28,030 nucleotides of DNA from VBCK01 sp036270655 (GCA_036270655.1 DATBCD010000069.1:1-28030), one strand, 5' to 3'. Positions 1-7,950 are shown, numbered from the stretch's first letter. Made by a program: numbers and translations. Notes: generated by a model not told the origin, from the letters alone.

Positions 1-626
1 GCAAGGCGCCATCCGGCCTGGCATCACCGTCGGTCCGGCGTGCGATCGTGCTGGGCGTCTCGCTGGGTGCGCTGGGTGCCCTCGCCCTCCTGATACAAGG
101 CCGCAATCTGCACACGATGGGGCGGGATCTGGCCCGCGTGCAAGCGCAGTCCGAGCGGCTGCAGCGCGCCATCGCTGAGGTTCCCAGCCCCGAGGTCGCT
201 CTGGCCGACCGGCTGGCGTCCCAGGAGCGCGAAGTGCAGGCGCTCGAGGCATTGGCGCACACGCTGTCAACCGGCGGCCTGACCCACACGGCCGGATTCG
301 TCGGCCCGCTGCAGGCATTCGGGCGCGCCACCCCCGAAGGCGTCTGGCTGACCGGACTGAGCCTGGATAACCGGCGCGGTTCGATGGTGGTCGAGGGCCG
401 CGCGCTGGATTCCGCGCGCGTTCCGGCGCTGCTGCAGACGCTCAAGGCCGAGCCGTATTTCGCGGGCACGACGTTTGCCGCGATCGAGATGACAGCCGGG
501 GCGGCTGACGCCGCACTGGCGGCCGACCGCGCGCTGAAGTTCCGGATATCGACGCCGACCGGCAACGTCGAGACGCCCGGGCAGATCGGTGCCGCGGCCG
601 CGGTGCCCAATCGGAGCCAGCTGTGA
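1..626 (+). CDS. PilN-domain pilus assembly protein (MshI2-like), 5' partial
   Basis: The reading frame is open from the first bases, so the true start lies upstream; the GTG at 48 sits inside the membrane segment and is not a credible start. Visible order: a short cytoplasmic stretch, one membrane helix (the LGVSLGALGALALLIQG region), a coiled-coil-like segment rich in Q, E and R, then the compact alpha/beta domain typical of PilN/GspL C-termini, including a GVWLTGLSLD strand. PilN-type proteins form the inner-membrane alignment platform of type IV pili together with PilM- and PilO-like partners. The stop codon overlaps the start of mshJ (TGATG), which places it in the MSHA operon. The equivalent position in known MSHA clusters holds mshI or a second PilN-like gene. 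The family is clear; the exact Msh name is inferred from position. Confidence 0.82.
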   Translation, partial: KAPSGLASPSVRRAIVLGVSLGALGALALLIQGRNLHTMGRDLARVQAQSERLQRAIAEVPSPEVALADRLASQEREVQALEALAHTLSTGGLTHTAGFVGPLQAFGRATPEGVWLTGLSLDNRRGSMVVEGRALDSARVPALLQTLKAEPYFAGTTFAAIEMTAGAADAALAADRALKFRISTPTGNVETPGQIGAAAAVPNRSQL

Positions 627-1285
627 TGTTGCTCGATCGGCTGACCGAACGGTGGGAACGGCGCAAACCGCGCGAGCGGCTGCTGGCGATCGCAGCCCTG
701 GCAGTGATGCTGCTACTGGCCGGGGACACGCTGCTGCTGAAGCCGATGCGAATCCGGATCGCCGATTCCAGCAAGCAGCTGGCCGGCGCGCGCTCCGACC
801 TGGCCAAGCTGCAGCAGCTGGTCGAACAACGCGATCGCGCCGGAAGCGAGCAACTGCGGGCGCGCGAGGCCGATCTGCAAGCCAGGCAGTCGGCGGCCGA
901 ATCCGATATCCGCCGGGCCCAGATCGACCTGGTGGCCCCGCACGATATGGCGCGCCAGCTGGCGGCCATCCTGGACAAGTTCCCGCAGCTGCGCGTGGTC
1001 GGCATGGTGTCGCAGCCGCCGGTGCCGGTCGACGAGGGCGTGGACAGGAGCAGCAGGGTGCCGGTCAATGCCGAGGCGCAGCGTTCGATGCTGTACGAGC
1101 ACGGGCTGGAGCTGACCGTCGAAGGCCGGTACCTGGATCTGATCGCCTACCTGCAGCGTCTCGAGAGCACCCCATACAAGATCTACTGGCAGGACCTGGA
1201 GTTGAAAGTCAACCCGCAGGGCGTTCCGGTCACCAAGGTTCGCTTCTTCACCTTGTCCAGGGGACCGACATGGCTGACGCTGTGA
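626..1285 (+). CDS. mshJ: MSHA biogenesis protein MshJ (PilO-like)
   Basis: A 219-residue bitopic inner-membrane protein. Residues 1-18 are basic, residues about 19-38 form one membrane helix (RLLAIAALAVMLLLAGD), residues about 45-105 are predicted coiled coil, and the C-terminal half is a PilO/GspM-like domain ending near WLTL, as MshJ proteins commonly do. It should pair with the upstream PilN-like protein in the pilus alignment complex. I chose the ATG at 626 because its A is shared with the upstream TGA stop; a GTG at 623 would add one residue. The end overlaps the start of mshK by 16 bases, so the two are probably translated together. Sequence similarity in this family is low, so the name rests largely on gene order. 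Confidence 0.82.
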   Translation: MLLDRLTERWERRKPRERLLAIAALAVMLLLAGDTLLLKPMRIRIADSSKQLAGARSDLAKLQQLVEQRDRAGSEQLRAREADLQARQSAAESDIRRAQIDLVAPHDMARQLAAILDKFPQLRVVGMVSQPPVPVDEGVDRSSRVPVNAEAQRSMLYEHGLELTVEGRYLDLIAYLQRLESTPYKIYWQDLELKVNPQGVPVTKVRFFTLSRGPTWLTL

Positions 1286-1635
1286 GGAGCGCTCTCGCCT
1301 TGCTTGCGGCCGCCGGCCTGAACGCCGCCGCATCGGCCGCGGGCGTGGTCGACCCGACCCAGCCGCCGCCGGGCTACGGGGTGTCACAGCACGCGAGCGA
1401 TCCGCAATCCCCGGATTCGATCCCAACGGCCGAGCCGGTTCGGCTGCAGATGATCGCGCGCGACGGATCGGCGCGGCTGGCCGTGGTGAACGGCCAGCGC
1501 GTCCGGCCCGGCGAGGCGATCAGGCTGGACGGCAAGAGCGTGAAAGTGGTCGCGATCCACGACGATGCGGTCGTGCTGGATCGGGATGGACACCGTCAGA
1601 CCGTGGAACTGATGCCGCGCGCGAGAGTGAAATGA
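1270..1635 (+). CDS. mshK: MSHA biogenesis protein MshK
   Basis: A 121-residue secreted or periplasmic protein. The N-terminus (about residues 1-24) is a signal peptide with an alanine-rich core. Next comes the mature motif DPTQPPPGY, close to the 'DPTRPP' start seen in MshK and similar pilus accessory proteins. The C-terminal half is a small beta-rich domain (RLAVVNGQRVRPGEAI...VVLDRDGH) of the PilP/GspC type, which in related systems links the inner-membrane platform to the secretin. The ATG at 1270 is the only start that gives a signal peptide and it lies inside mshJ. Its TGA stop overlaps the ATG of mshL as ATGA, consistent with coupled translation and interaction with the secretin. The open frame continues far upstream, but that part is a shadow of mshJ. 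Confidence 0.82.
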   Translation: MADAVRSALALLAAAGLNAAASAAGVVDPTQPPPGYGVSQHASDPQSPDSIPTAEPVRLQMIARDGSARLAVVNGQRVRPGEAIRLDGKSVKVVAIHDDAVVLDRDGHRQTVELMPRARVK

Positions 1636-3458
1636 AACCCGATTCGCATCCCCCGTTGTACGGACGGCTGGTTCAACTGCCGGGCCCCGATGATCGCGAC
1701 ACGCAGCACTCACGCTGGCCCTGGCTGATGCCCTGGGTGCTGGCCGCGGTGGCGGTGGCGGTGACCGTGCTGCTGTCGGCGTGCGCAACGTCGCAGCCCG
1801 CGGCCCACAAAGCCGGCGCCGGGCTGCTGCCGGAGATTCGCCAGGGCCTGGCTGAACCGTCCAAGCCGGCTGCAGAAGCGATTCCGCCGGAGGTATCGCG
1901 CGCCCTGCTGCCGCCGGCGGACCTGTCGGTCTCCAAGCTGGCCCAGAAACCCGCCGAGCCGCACTTCGACCTGAACGTGGTCGGCCTGCCGGTGGCCCAG
2001 GTGTTCGAGGCACTGGCACGCGATACGCGCTATTCGATCGTGCTCGATCCCGGGCTGAAAGCGTCGGTCACGGTCAGCCTGAAGGACGTGACGCTGATCG
2101 AAGCCCTGGAAACGCTGCGCGACCTGTACGGATTCGAGTACCGCGTGCAGGGCAGCCGCATCTTCGTCCAGCAGCCGGTCATTCAGACCCGGGTGTTTCA
2201 AGTGAACTACCCGGTCACCAACCGCTTCGGACGCAGCGACGTGCGGGTGACCTCGGGCTCGCTTACGCAGCCCTCGACCGGGGGGGCATCGGGGGGTTCA
2301 GCGCCGCCTGCGCTCCCGCAGGGCTCGGGCCCCGGAGGCACGATCAGCCAGGAATCGAGCCGCATCACGACCTTGACCCACAACGAGCTGTGGACCGAGA
2401 TCGAAGCGTCGCTGAAGCTGTTGCTGGCGGTCGATGCGGCGCGCGCGGACGGCCGCCAGTTGATCGTGTCGCCGCAGTCGGGCGTCATCGTCGTGCGGGC
2501 TATGCCGGCAGAACTGCGGCAGGTCGAGAACTACCTGCGCGCGATGCAGGTCAACGTCGAGCGCGAAGTGATGCTCGAGTCCAAGATCATCGAGGTCACG
2601 CTGACCGACACCAGTCAGAACGGCGTGAACTGGGCCGCCTTTCACAACGGAAGCGGCGCGCGTGGGTCGGGCGGCCTGATCTCGCCGGGCACCACGCTGT
2701 CGCCGCACGGGATCCTGTCCGACGCGCTGATCAGCTCGACGCCCGGCGTCGATCTGTCCCAGCCGGCGACCGGAGCCGCGCCGCTGTTCGGGCTGGCTTT
2801 TCAGTCAAGCAGTTTCGCGGCGCTGATGGAATTTCTCCAGACCCAGGGCAACGTGCAGGTCCTGTCGAGCCCGCGGGTCGCGGCGCTTAACAACCAGAAG
2901 GCGGTGCTGAAAGTCGGCACCGACGACTTCTTCGTCACTGGCGTCACCACCAACATCTCGTCGACCGGCACCGTCAATGGAGCCGCGGTCATCACGCCGA
3001 CGATCACGACGCAGCCCTTTTTCTCCGGAGTCGCGCTGGATGTGACGCCTCAGATCGACGACGACGGCAACATCATCCTGCATGTGCACCCGTCGGTTTC
3101 GTCGGTCACCCAGCGCAACCTGGTGGTCAACCTGGGCACCCAGGGCGATTACACGCTGCCGCTGGCGTCGAGCACGGTCTCCGAGTCCGACACGCTGGTG
3201 CGCGTGCGCGACGGCAACATCGTCGCCATCGGCGGATTGATGAACGTGAACCGGTCGGATACGCGCTCCGGCGTGCCGGGCGCGGCCGACCTGCCCTGGC
3301 TGGGACGGCTGTTCCGGTTCGACGAGCACTCACAGATCAAGCAGGAACTGGTGATCCTGATCAAACCGACCGTCGTGCATTCCCAGGCGCAGCTCGACGC
3401 GCTGCGCGAGGACGCGCTGCAGCGGCTGGGTGCAGCCACCGACAGCTCCAGACTGTAA
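1632..3458 (+). CDS. mshL: MSHA secretin, outer-membrane lipoprotein MshL
   Basis: A 608-residue secretin, the multimeric outer-membrane channel through which the MSHA pilus leaves the cell. Residues 34-50 form a hydrophobic segment followed by a lipobox (LSAC, Cys51), so the mature protein is probably a lipoprotein. A secretin N0/STN-like domain lies at about residues 112-178 (FDLNVVGLPVAQVFEALARD). The secretin core is at about 320-595, with the characteristic VLSSPRVAALNNQKAVLKVG strand and a terminal block with VAIGGLMN, LPWLGRLF and ELVILIKPTVV. A Gly/Ser/Pro-rich linker lies near residues 210-245. The ATG at 1632 overlaps the mshK stop. An internal ATG at 1728 would give a shorter and more conventional signal peptide, so the first 32 residues are uncertain. 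Confidence 0.92.
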   Translation: MKPDSHPPLYGRLVQLPGPDDRDTQHSRWPWLMPWVLAAVAVAVTVLLSACATSQPAAHKAGAGLLPEIRQGLAEPSKPAAEAIPPEVSRALLPPADLSVSKLAQKPAEPHFDLNVVGLPVAQVFEALARDTRYSIVLDPGLKASVTVSLKDVTLIEALETLRDLYGFEYRVQGSRIFVQQPVIQTRVFQVNYPVTNRFGRSDVRVTSGSLTQPSTGGASGGSAPPALPQGSGPGGTISQESSRITTLTHNELWTEIEASLKLLLAVDAARADGRQLIVSPQSGVIVVRAMPAELRQVENYLRAMQVNVEREVMLESKIIEVTLTDTSQNGVNWAAFHNGSGARGSGGLISPGTTLSPHGILSDALISSTPGVDLSQPATGAAPLFGLAFQSSSFAALMEFLQTQGNVQVLSSPRVAALNNQKAVLKVGTDDFFVTGVTTNISSTGTVNGAAVITPTITTQPFFSGVALDVTPQIDDDGNIILHVHPSVSSVTQRNLVVNLGTQGDYTLPLASSTVSESDTLVRVRDGNIVAIGGLMNVNRSDTRSGVPGAADLPWLGRLFRFDEHSQIKQELVILIKPTVVHSQAQLDALREDALQRLGAATDSSRL

Positions 3459-3472
3459 AGGGCCGTATCCGC

Positions 3473-4426
3473 ATGTACCTGACCCATTTTGGACTGAAAG
3501 CCGCGCCTTTCGCGCTGACGCCCGACACCGCGTTCGCGTTCTCCTCGCGCGCCCAGCGCGAGGCGCTCGACACGCTGGTGCTGGCCGTCGACGGCGGCGA
3601 AGGCTTCATCAAGATCACCGGCGAGGTCGGCACCGGCAAGACGCTGCTGTGCCGGCGCTTTCTGGCGCACGCCGCTTCGGACGACCTGCCCTCCGTCGCG
3701 CAAAGCGCTATGGAGGGCCCGCCCTGCGAAGCGGCGCCAGCCGCGAAGCAGGGGTATCGCACCGCCTACGTCCCCAACCCCTGCTTGAGCCCCCGCACCT
3801 TGCTGCTGGCGATCGCGCGCGAGTTGAAAATACGGATCGTCAACGTCAATTCCGACGGCGACGTCCTGCAGGCCCTGAACCGTGCGCTGCTGCGCCTGGC
3901 CGCGCGCGGCTCGCGCGTGGTGGTCTGCCTGGACGAGGCGCAGGCCATGCCGGTCGAGACGCTCGAGGCCTTGCGGCTGCTTTCCAACCTGGAGACCGAG
4001 AAGCGCAAGCTGATCCAGGTGGTCCTGTTCGGTCAGCCGGAGCTGGACCGGAAGCTGGCACGCCACGACCTGCGCCAGTTGCGCACCAGGATCGCCTTTC
4101 ACTACGAGCTGAGCGCGCTGTCGGGCGCCGAAACCGACGTTTATCTGGCGCACCGTCTGAGGGTGGCCGGGCATCAAGGCCGCGCGCTGTTCGCGGCCGA
4201 TGTCGCGCAGGCAGTCCACCGCCACGCACGCGGCGTGCCGCGCCTGGTCAACATCATCGCGCACAAGTCGCTGCTGCTCGCCTACGGGCAGGGCTGCGAG
4301 CGCGTCACCGCACGCCAGGTCCGCGCCGCCGCCAAGGACACGCCTCAGGCGCGCGGCGCCGGCCTGCTGGCGTGGCTGGCGTGGCCGCGTTGGCCGGGAC
4401 TTCGGACCCACCCGGGAATCCGCTGA
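3473..4426 (+). CDS. mshM: MSHA AAA-type ATPase MshM with an inserted palindromic segment
   Basis: A 317-residue ATPase of the ExeA/MshM type: opening MYLTHFGLKAAPFALTPD, Walker A GEVGTGKT at residues 50-57, Walker B VVVCLDEAQ with Asp154/Glu155, and then a sensor and lid region (LFGQPELD, LSALSGAETDVYLAHRL, GVPRLVN). ExeA relatives assist assembly or peptidoglycan passage of the secretin, which fits its place 14 bases after mshL. Residues of about 73-94 (SVAQSAM...AAPAAKQG) fall between the helix after Walker A and the next strand (YRTAYVPNP). Related proteins normally have only a short loop there. The DNA coding for this stretch folds as two hairpins and is listed separately. The frame stays open, both Walker motifs are intact, and the product should fold if the loop is tolerated. 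The GCATG start at 3473 has an AAGGG ribosome binding site upstream. Confidence 0.88.
   Translation: MYLTHFGLKAAPFALTPDTAFAFSSRAQREALDTLVLAVDGGEGFIKITGEVGTGKTLLCRRFLAHAASDDLPSVAQSAMEGPPCEAAPAAKQGYRTAYVPNPCLSPRTLLLAIARELKIRIVNVNSDGDVLQALNRALLRLAARGSRVVVCLDEAQAMPVETLEALRLLSNLETEKRKLIQVVLFGQPELDRKLARHDLRQLRTRIAFHYELSALSGAETDVYLAHRLRVAGHQGRALFAADVAQAVHRHARGVPRLVNIIAHKSLLLAYGQGCERVTARQVRAAAKDTPQARGAGLLAWLAWPRWPGLRTHPGIR
3691..3753 (+). repeat. In-frame palindromic element inside mshM
   Basis: Two adjacent inverted repeats fill exactly the extra loop of MshM. The first pairs 3691-3700 with 3706-3715 (8 of 10 pairs, loop CAAAG). The second pairs 3722-3734 with 3741-3753: six pairs, a GAA/GAA internal loop, four pairs, and a hexanucleotide loop. 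The 63 bases equal 21 codons, so the frame is kept. It looks like a mobile or dispersed palindromic repeat that landed in a coding sequence, as known for Rickettsia palindromic elements. Membership in a named family is not established. A second element with the same GAA/GAA stem lies at 24699-24735. Confidence 0.7.
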
Positions 4427-4488
4427 ATGGATCGACCGACGGACACCGGCGCTGAATTCGCCGGGTTTGCACGCGTTTCGAAAGCGCC

Positions 4489-5571
4489 ATGAGCGTGCTG
4501 AACACGATGCTGCGCGACCTGGAGCGGCGCGGCGCGCGCTCCCCGCTGTCGGCGCAGCCGGGCGAGGCTGCCCGGATTGCCATCCCCGCGCCCCTTCAGA
4601 CCGCACCGGAGCCTCACACCCGCTGGCTGAAAGCGCGACCCGCACTTCTTCTGGCGGCCGGCGCCGCCGCTGCCGCGGCGGTCTGGCTGTGGCCGCGGCC
4701 GGCGCCGACGCCTCCTGATTCGCCGCTGTCGGCGAGCGCCCCGCGCCCCGTGCCCGCCGCCCTGCCGCCGCAGCTGCCGGCCGTCGCGCCGCCGTCAGCT
4801 CAGCCGACCCCGCTTTCGCAGGGCGAACCGGCCGCGGTGCCCGCGATGATCGCAGCGCAAGCTCCGCCAGCGGCCCAACCGATGCATCCGCACACACCGA
4901 CGCCGCGCGCCGCCCCGGCCGCGTCAGGCACCGCCCCGCAGCGCGCGCCGGCCGAAGCAGATGGGACGGCCACAGCGGGTGTGCCTGCGGTGGCGCAAAG
5001 CTCGGCCCGGTCCGCGCTGGCTCGAGCGATGGAACTGCTTGCGCGCGGCCGGGCAAGCGATGCGATCCAGCTGCTGGCGAGCGGCCTGTCCGATCGGCCG
5101 GACTGGAACGATGCGCGTTCGGCGCTGGCTGCGTTGCAGGCCGAGGCCGGTAATCGCCGACAGGCGCTGGTCACGCTGCTCGATGGAGTGCCATTCGACC
5201 CGGTCCGTTTTGCGCCGACGGCGGCCCAGTTGCAGGCGGAGCTGAACGACCCGACCGGCGCGCTGCAGACGCTCGACCGCGTCCCTGCGGCAGGGCGCGA
5301 CCGGCCGTACCACGCGCTGGCCGGCGCGATCGCCCAGCGCGCAGGACGGCACGAGCTTGCGATCGCCGAATACAAAGCGGCCCTGAGCTCCGCGCCTTCC
5401 GATTCGCTGGCCTGGGTCGGATTGGGTGTTTCGTTGCAGGCGTTGGGGCGCGATCAGCAGGCCCTTGTGGCCTACCGCAGCGCCGCCGGCGCAAACCTGA
5501 GCGCCGATCTGCGCCGTTTCGTCGAATCGAGGATCGGCGGACTGCAGGCCACCGCGCAGGGGCCTCGCTAG
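4489..5571 (+). CDS. mshN: MSHA biogenesis TPR protein MshN
   Basis: A 360-residue bitopic protein. The start MSVLNTMLRDLERRG is the usual MshN/GspB-like N-terminus. A membrane helix spans residues 51-69 (PALLLAAGAAAAAAVWLWP). A Pro/Ala-rich periplasmic linker follows to about residue 165. The remainder is a run of helical TPR-type repeats (ALARAMELLARGRASDAIQLL; HALAGAIAQRAGRHELAIAEYKAAL; LAWVGLGVSLQALGRDQQALVAYRSA). By analogy with other secretin-associated TPR proteins it probably supports assembly of the pilus machinery between the membranes. It follows mshM after 62 bases. The TAG stop overlaps the stop of the convergent gene. In described MSHA loci mshE, mshG and the pilin genes come next; they are absent here. 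Confidence 0.85.
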   Translation: MSVLNTMLRDLERRGARSPLSAQPGEAARIAIPAPLQTAPEPHTRWLKARPALLLAAGAAAAAAVWLWPRPAPTPPDSPLSASAPRPVPAALPPQLPAVAPPSAQPTPLSQGEPAAVPAMIAAQAPPAAQPMHPHTPTPRAAPAASGTAPQRAPAEADGTATAGVPAVAQSSARSALARAMELLARGRASDAIQLLASGLSDRPDWNDARSALAALQAEAGNRRQALVTLLDGVPFDPVRFAPTAAQLQAELNDPTGALQTLDRVPAAGRDRPYHALAGAIAQRAGRHELAIAEYKAALSSAPSDSLAWVGLGVSLQALGRDQQALVAYRSAAGANLSADLRRFVESRIGGLQATAQGPR

Positions 5572-5575
5572 CGAG
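5564..5575. other. 12-bp perfect palindrome holding two convergent stop codons
   Basis: The sequence ctcgctagcgag is a perfect palindrome. Its central CTAG contains the TAG of mshN on the plus strand (5569-5571) and the TAG of the GGDEF-EAL gene on the minus strand (5570-5568). There is therefore no intergenic space and no room for a conventional terminator between the two operons, and read-through from either side would be antisense to the other. Confidence 0.75.
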
Positions 5576-7052
5576 CGGAGCCTCTTTCCAGGTACGCGAT
5601 CAGCTCCGCTTGCGGCATCGGGCGGCCAAAAAGGTAGCCCTGTGCTTGCGAGCAGCCGGCGCGGCGCGCCATTTCGAACTGGTCTTCGTTCTCCACCCCC
5701 TCCGCCACGACCCGCGCCCCGAAATGGCGTCCGAGCGCGGTGATCGAGCGCAGGATCGCCATCGCGGCCGCGTCGTCGGGCAGGCTGCGGATGAATCCGC
5801 CTTCGATGTTCAGCCCATCGGCGGGAAAGTCGCGCAGCAGCGTCAGGCTGCAGGAGCCCGTTCCAAACTGATCCAGCGCCACGCTGACGCCGGATTCGCG
5901 CAGCCGCTCCAGCCGGCTGATCGTCGCCTCGATCTCGGGCGGCTGGCGTCCCAGACTCGATTCGGTCACTTCGATCTGCAGCCGCCGGGGCGGCAGTCCG
6001 GTCTTCTCAAGGGTCCGGCCGACCACCGTGTTCACGTCCGAGCCGCGAAACTCCCGCGCCGACAGATTGACCGACAGCCCGAGCTCGCGCGGCCACGCCG
6101 CGGCCGCCGCGCACGACTGCGCCAGCATCGCTTCGCCGATCGGAACGATCAGTCCGCTTTCCTCGGCCAGATCGACAAACTGCCCGGCGGGCAGAAGGCC
6201 GAAGCGCGGGTGCAGCCAGCGCAACAGCGCCTCGACTCCGATCACGCGCCGCGTGCGCACGCTGACGCGCGGCTGATAATGGACCAGGAACTCATTGGCT
6301 CGCAGCGCCTGGCGCAGGTCCGATTGCAGCTGCAGGCGCCGTGCCTCGCGCTGGGCGATGACCGGGTCGAAGAACTGGTAGAAGCGCGCCGACGTTTCTC
6401 GCGCGAACTGCAAGGCGCTGAGCGCGCGCTGCATCAGCGAATCGGCGTCGGTACCGTCGGCCGGACAGGCCGCAACGCCCATCGTCGCGCTGACGCGCAC
6501 CTCGCGTCCCTCGATCCGCAGCGGCGCATCGATCAGCTCGATCAGTTTGCGCGCCACGGGCGTGGCGTCAGCCGAGGCGCGCAGATGCGTGAGCATTACC
6601 GCAAACTCGCCATCGCCGATGCGCCCGACCAGGTCGCAGCCCCGCACGGCCAGCCGCAGGCGGTCGCCGATCAAGCGGGCCGCGTGGTCGGCCGCACGAA
6701 ATCCCATCGACGCGCGCAATGTGGCCAGTTGCTCGACGCCGATCAGCAGCACCGCGGCCGGTTCACTCGAAGCCTGATGCTCGATCGCCGTCCGGGCAAG
6801 CTGCTCCTCGAACAGCCGCCGGTTCGGCAATCCGCTGGCCGGGTCGTAGCGCTCGGCGGCCAGCGCGCTCGCCTGGGCCGCGGTGCGCTCGTGCAGCTCG
6901 GCGATCAGCCGCTCGTTGGTCCACGCCAGTTCGCTGTCGCGCTCGGCGATCGCGCGCTCCAGCGCAAGCATCCGCTCAGGGCTGCCATCGCCCTCGATGC
7001 GCGCGCCCGCCGGCCGGGATGGATCGCTCTGGTCGGTGTCGGACAAATCCAT
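5568..7052 (-). CDS. Degenerate GGDEF-EAL protein, probable c-di-GMP binding or regulatory protein
   Basis: A 494-residue soluble protein: a short acidic N-terminus, a coiled-coil-like segment (residues about 20-65), a GGDEF-like domain (about 70-230) and an EAL domain (about 250-485). The GGDEF signature is replaced by GDGEF (residues 146-150), so cyclase activity is doubtful. The EAL triad is present (274-276), as are the Asn in NLSAREF, the Glu in IEVTES, the Glu in VVAEGVE and the Gln of QGYLFGRP. However, the usual DDFGTG pair reads D394-Q395 and the expected Lys of LKID is Asn415 (LNIEGG). Loss of the second Asp and the Lys argues against phosphodiesterase activity, so a binding or signalling role is more likely. 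MshH/CsrD, a degenerate GGDEF-EAL protein, sits by msh genes in Vibrio, which makes the location suggestive. The ATG at 7052 (MDLSDTDQ) is preferred over an upstream ATG at 7154 that lacks a ribosome binding site. Confidence 0.85.
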   Translation of the reverse strand: MDLSDTDQSDPSRPAGARIEGDGSPERMLALERAIAERDSELAWTNERLIAELHERTAAQASALAAERYDPASGLPNRRLFEEQLARTAIEHQASSEPAAVLLIGVEQLATLRASMGFRAADHAARLIGDRLRLAVRGCDLVGRIGDGEFAVMLTHLRASADATPVARKLIELIDAPLRIEGREVRVSATMGVAACPADGTDADSLMQRALSALQFARETSARFYQFFDPVIAQREARRLQLQSDLRQALRANEFLVHYQPRVSVRTRRVIGVEALLRWLHPRFGLLPAGQFVDLAEESGLIVPIGEAMLAQSCAAAAAWPRELGLSVNLSAREFRGSDVNTVVGRTLEKTGLPPRRLQIEVTESSLGRQPPEIEATISRLERLRESGVSVALDQFGTGSCSLTLLRDFPADGLNIEGGFIRSLPDDAAAMAILRSITALGRHFGARVVAEGVENEDQFEMARRAGCSQAQGYLFGRPMPQAELIAYLERGSAR

Positions 7053-7343
7053 GTCGGATATCCCGCTGAACGCCGCCGCGCGCCGCCGCGCGTGCGAGTC
7101 ACGTGCCGATTGTCCGAGACCGGCGGCGCCCCGGGTCGCGCAATAACGGCACATTCGGGCTCAGTTTTCGGCGCGCTGATTGCCGCGCCGCAAAAGTGCA
7201 GACGCCCGCCGGCTGCGGGCGAAGGCACGAATTGGGCGGCATCGCCCGCGCAATTTGCGGTGTGGATCACCTAACGAAGTCTCGATCCGTGTCGAAGATC
7301 GAGGAATGGGCCGCAATCCGGCCGCAACCCGGGACCGACTCTC

Positions 7344-7829
7344 TTGATCGTATTTCTGGACTTCGATGGTGTGCTGCACCCGGACCCGTGCCCCGAAGCG
7401 TCACGATTGTTCGAAAACGCGCCCCGCCTGGCCGTTGCCCTCGACGACTTTCCGCAAGTCGCGCTGGTGCTGTCGACCGCCTGGCGCCAGGGCGCAACCT
7501 ACGAGCAACTGCTCATGCTGTTGCCCCCGCTGCTTCGCGAGCGGGTCATCGGGGTGACCCCGAATTTTGCCGATTTCGCCGCCGAGGCCAGCCTGGTTCC
7601 GTATCAGCGCCAGGCCGAATGCCTGCACTGGATGCGGCAAAGCGGCTTGCAGCACGACGACTGGATCGCGCTGGACGACCGGCCGAGCGGCTTTACGCCA
7701 TATTGTGAAAACCTGATCGGATGCAATCCAAAATACGGATTTGACGCGTCGGTCAGCGCTCGCCTTCGCAGCGCTCTGGAGCGCCACTTCCAGGGCCGTG
7801 GCCACGCCGTCGATCTGCTGATCGGCTGA
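7344..7829 (+). CDS. HAD-superfamily protein (HAD_SAK_2-like)
   Basis: A 161-residue HAD-fold protein. The start IVFLDFDGVLHPDP holds catalytic Asp6 and Asp8 of motif I. VLSTAWRQ gives the motif II Ser/Thr, and DWIALDDRPSGF carries the acidic motif IV. The pattern, including the V(I)GVTPNF and YQRQAECLHWM blocks, matches small stand-alone HAD proteins related to the HAD domain of Swiss-army-knife RNA repair proteins. The real substrate is unknown. No ATG lies in frame upstream; the TTG at 7344 gives the conserved N-terminus exactly, with GGGA about 11 bases upstream. The TTG overlaps the stop of a 13-codon open frame (TTGA). It stands alone between a divergent c-di-GMP gene and kup. Confidence 0.72.
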   Translation: MIVFLDFDGVLHPDPCPEASRLFENAPRLAVALDDFPQVALVLSTAWRQGATYEQLLMLLPPLLRERVIGVTPNFADFAAEASLVPYQRQAECLHWMRQSGLQHDDWIALDDRPSGFTPYCENLIGCNPKYGFDASVSARLRSALERHFQGRGHAVDLLIG

Positions 7830-7844
7830 GTCGAACCAACCCGA

Positions 7845-7876
7845 CTGTCGTCAAAACCCAACGACCAGCCCATAAT
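7845..7876 (+). promoter_or_regulatory. Possible kup promoter
   Basis: CATAAT at 7871-7876 is the best -10-like hexamer in the 121-base gap before kup. The corresponding -35 region (CTGTCGTC) is poor and its spacing is only approximate. Transcription from here would leave a leader of about 65-70 bases. No riboswitch-like fold was recognised. Confidence 0.22.
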
Positions 7877-7950
7877 CCGGTGCCGGATATGGCGCCGGAG
7901 GGGGCCGGCCAGTTATCTTCGCCCGTCCACGTCGCCGCGACAAAAACCAA

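Noticed and set aside
3149..5056. Long minus-strand open frame opposite mshL, mshM and mshN
   Set aside because: It is arginine/alanine-rich, shows no domain pattern and is fully explained as a GC-rich shadow of three well-recognised genes.
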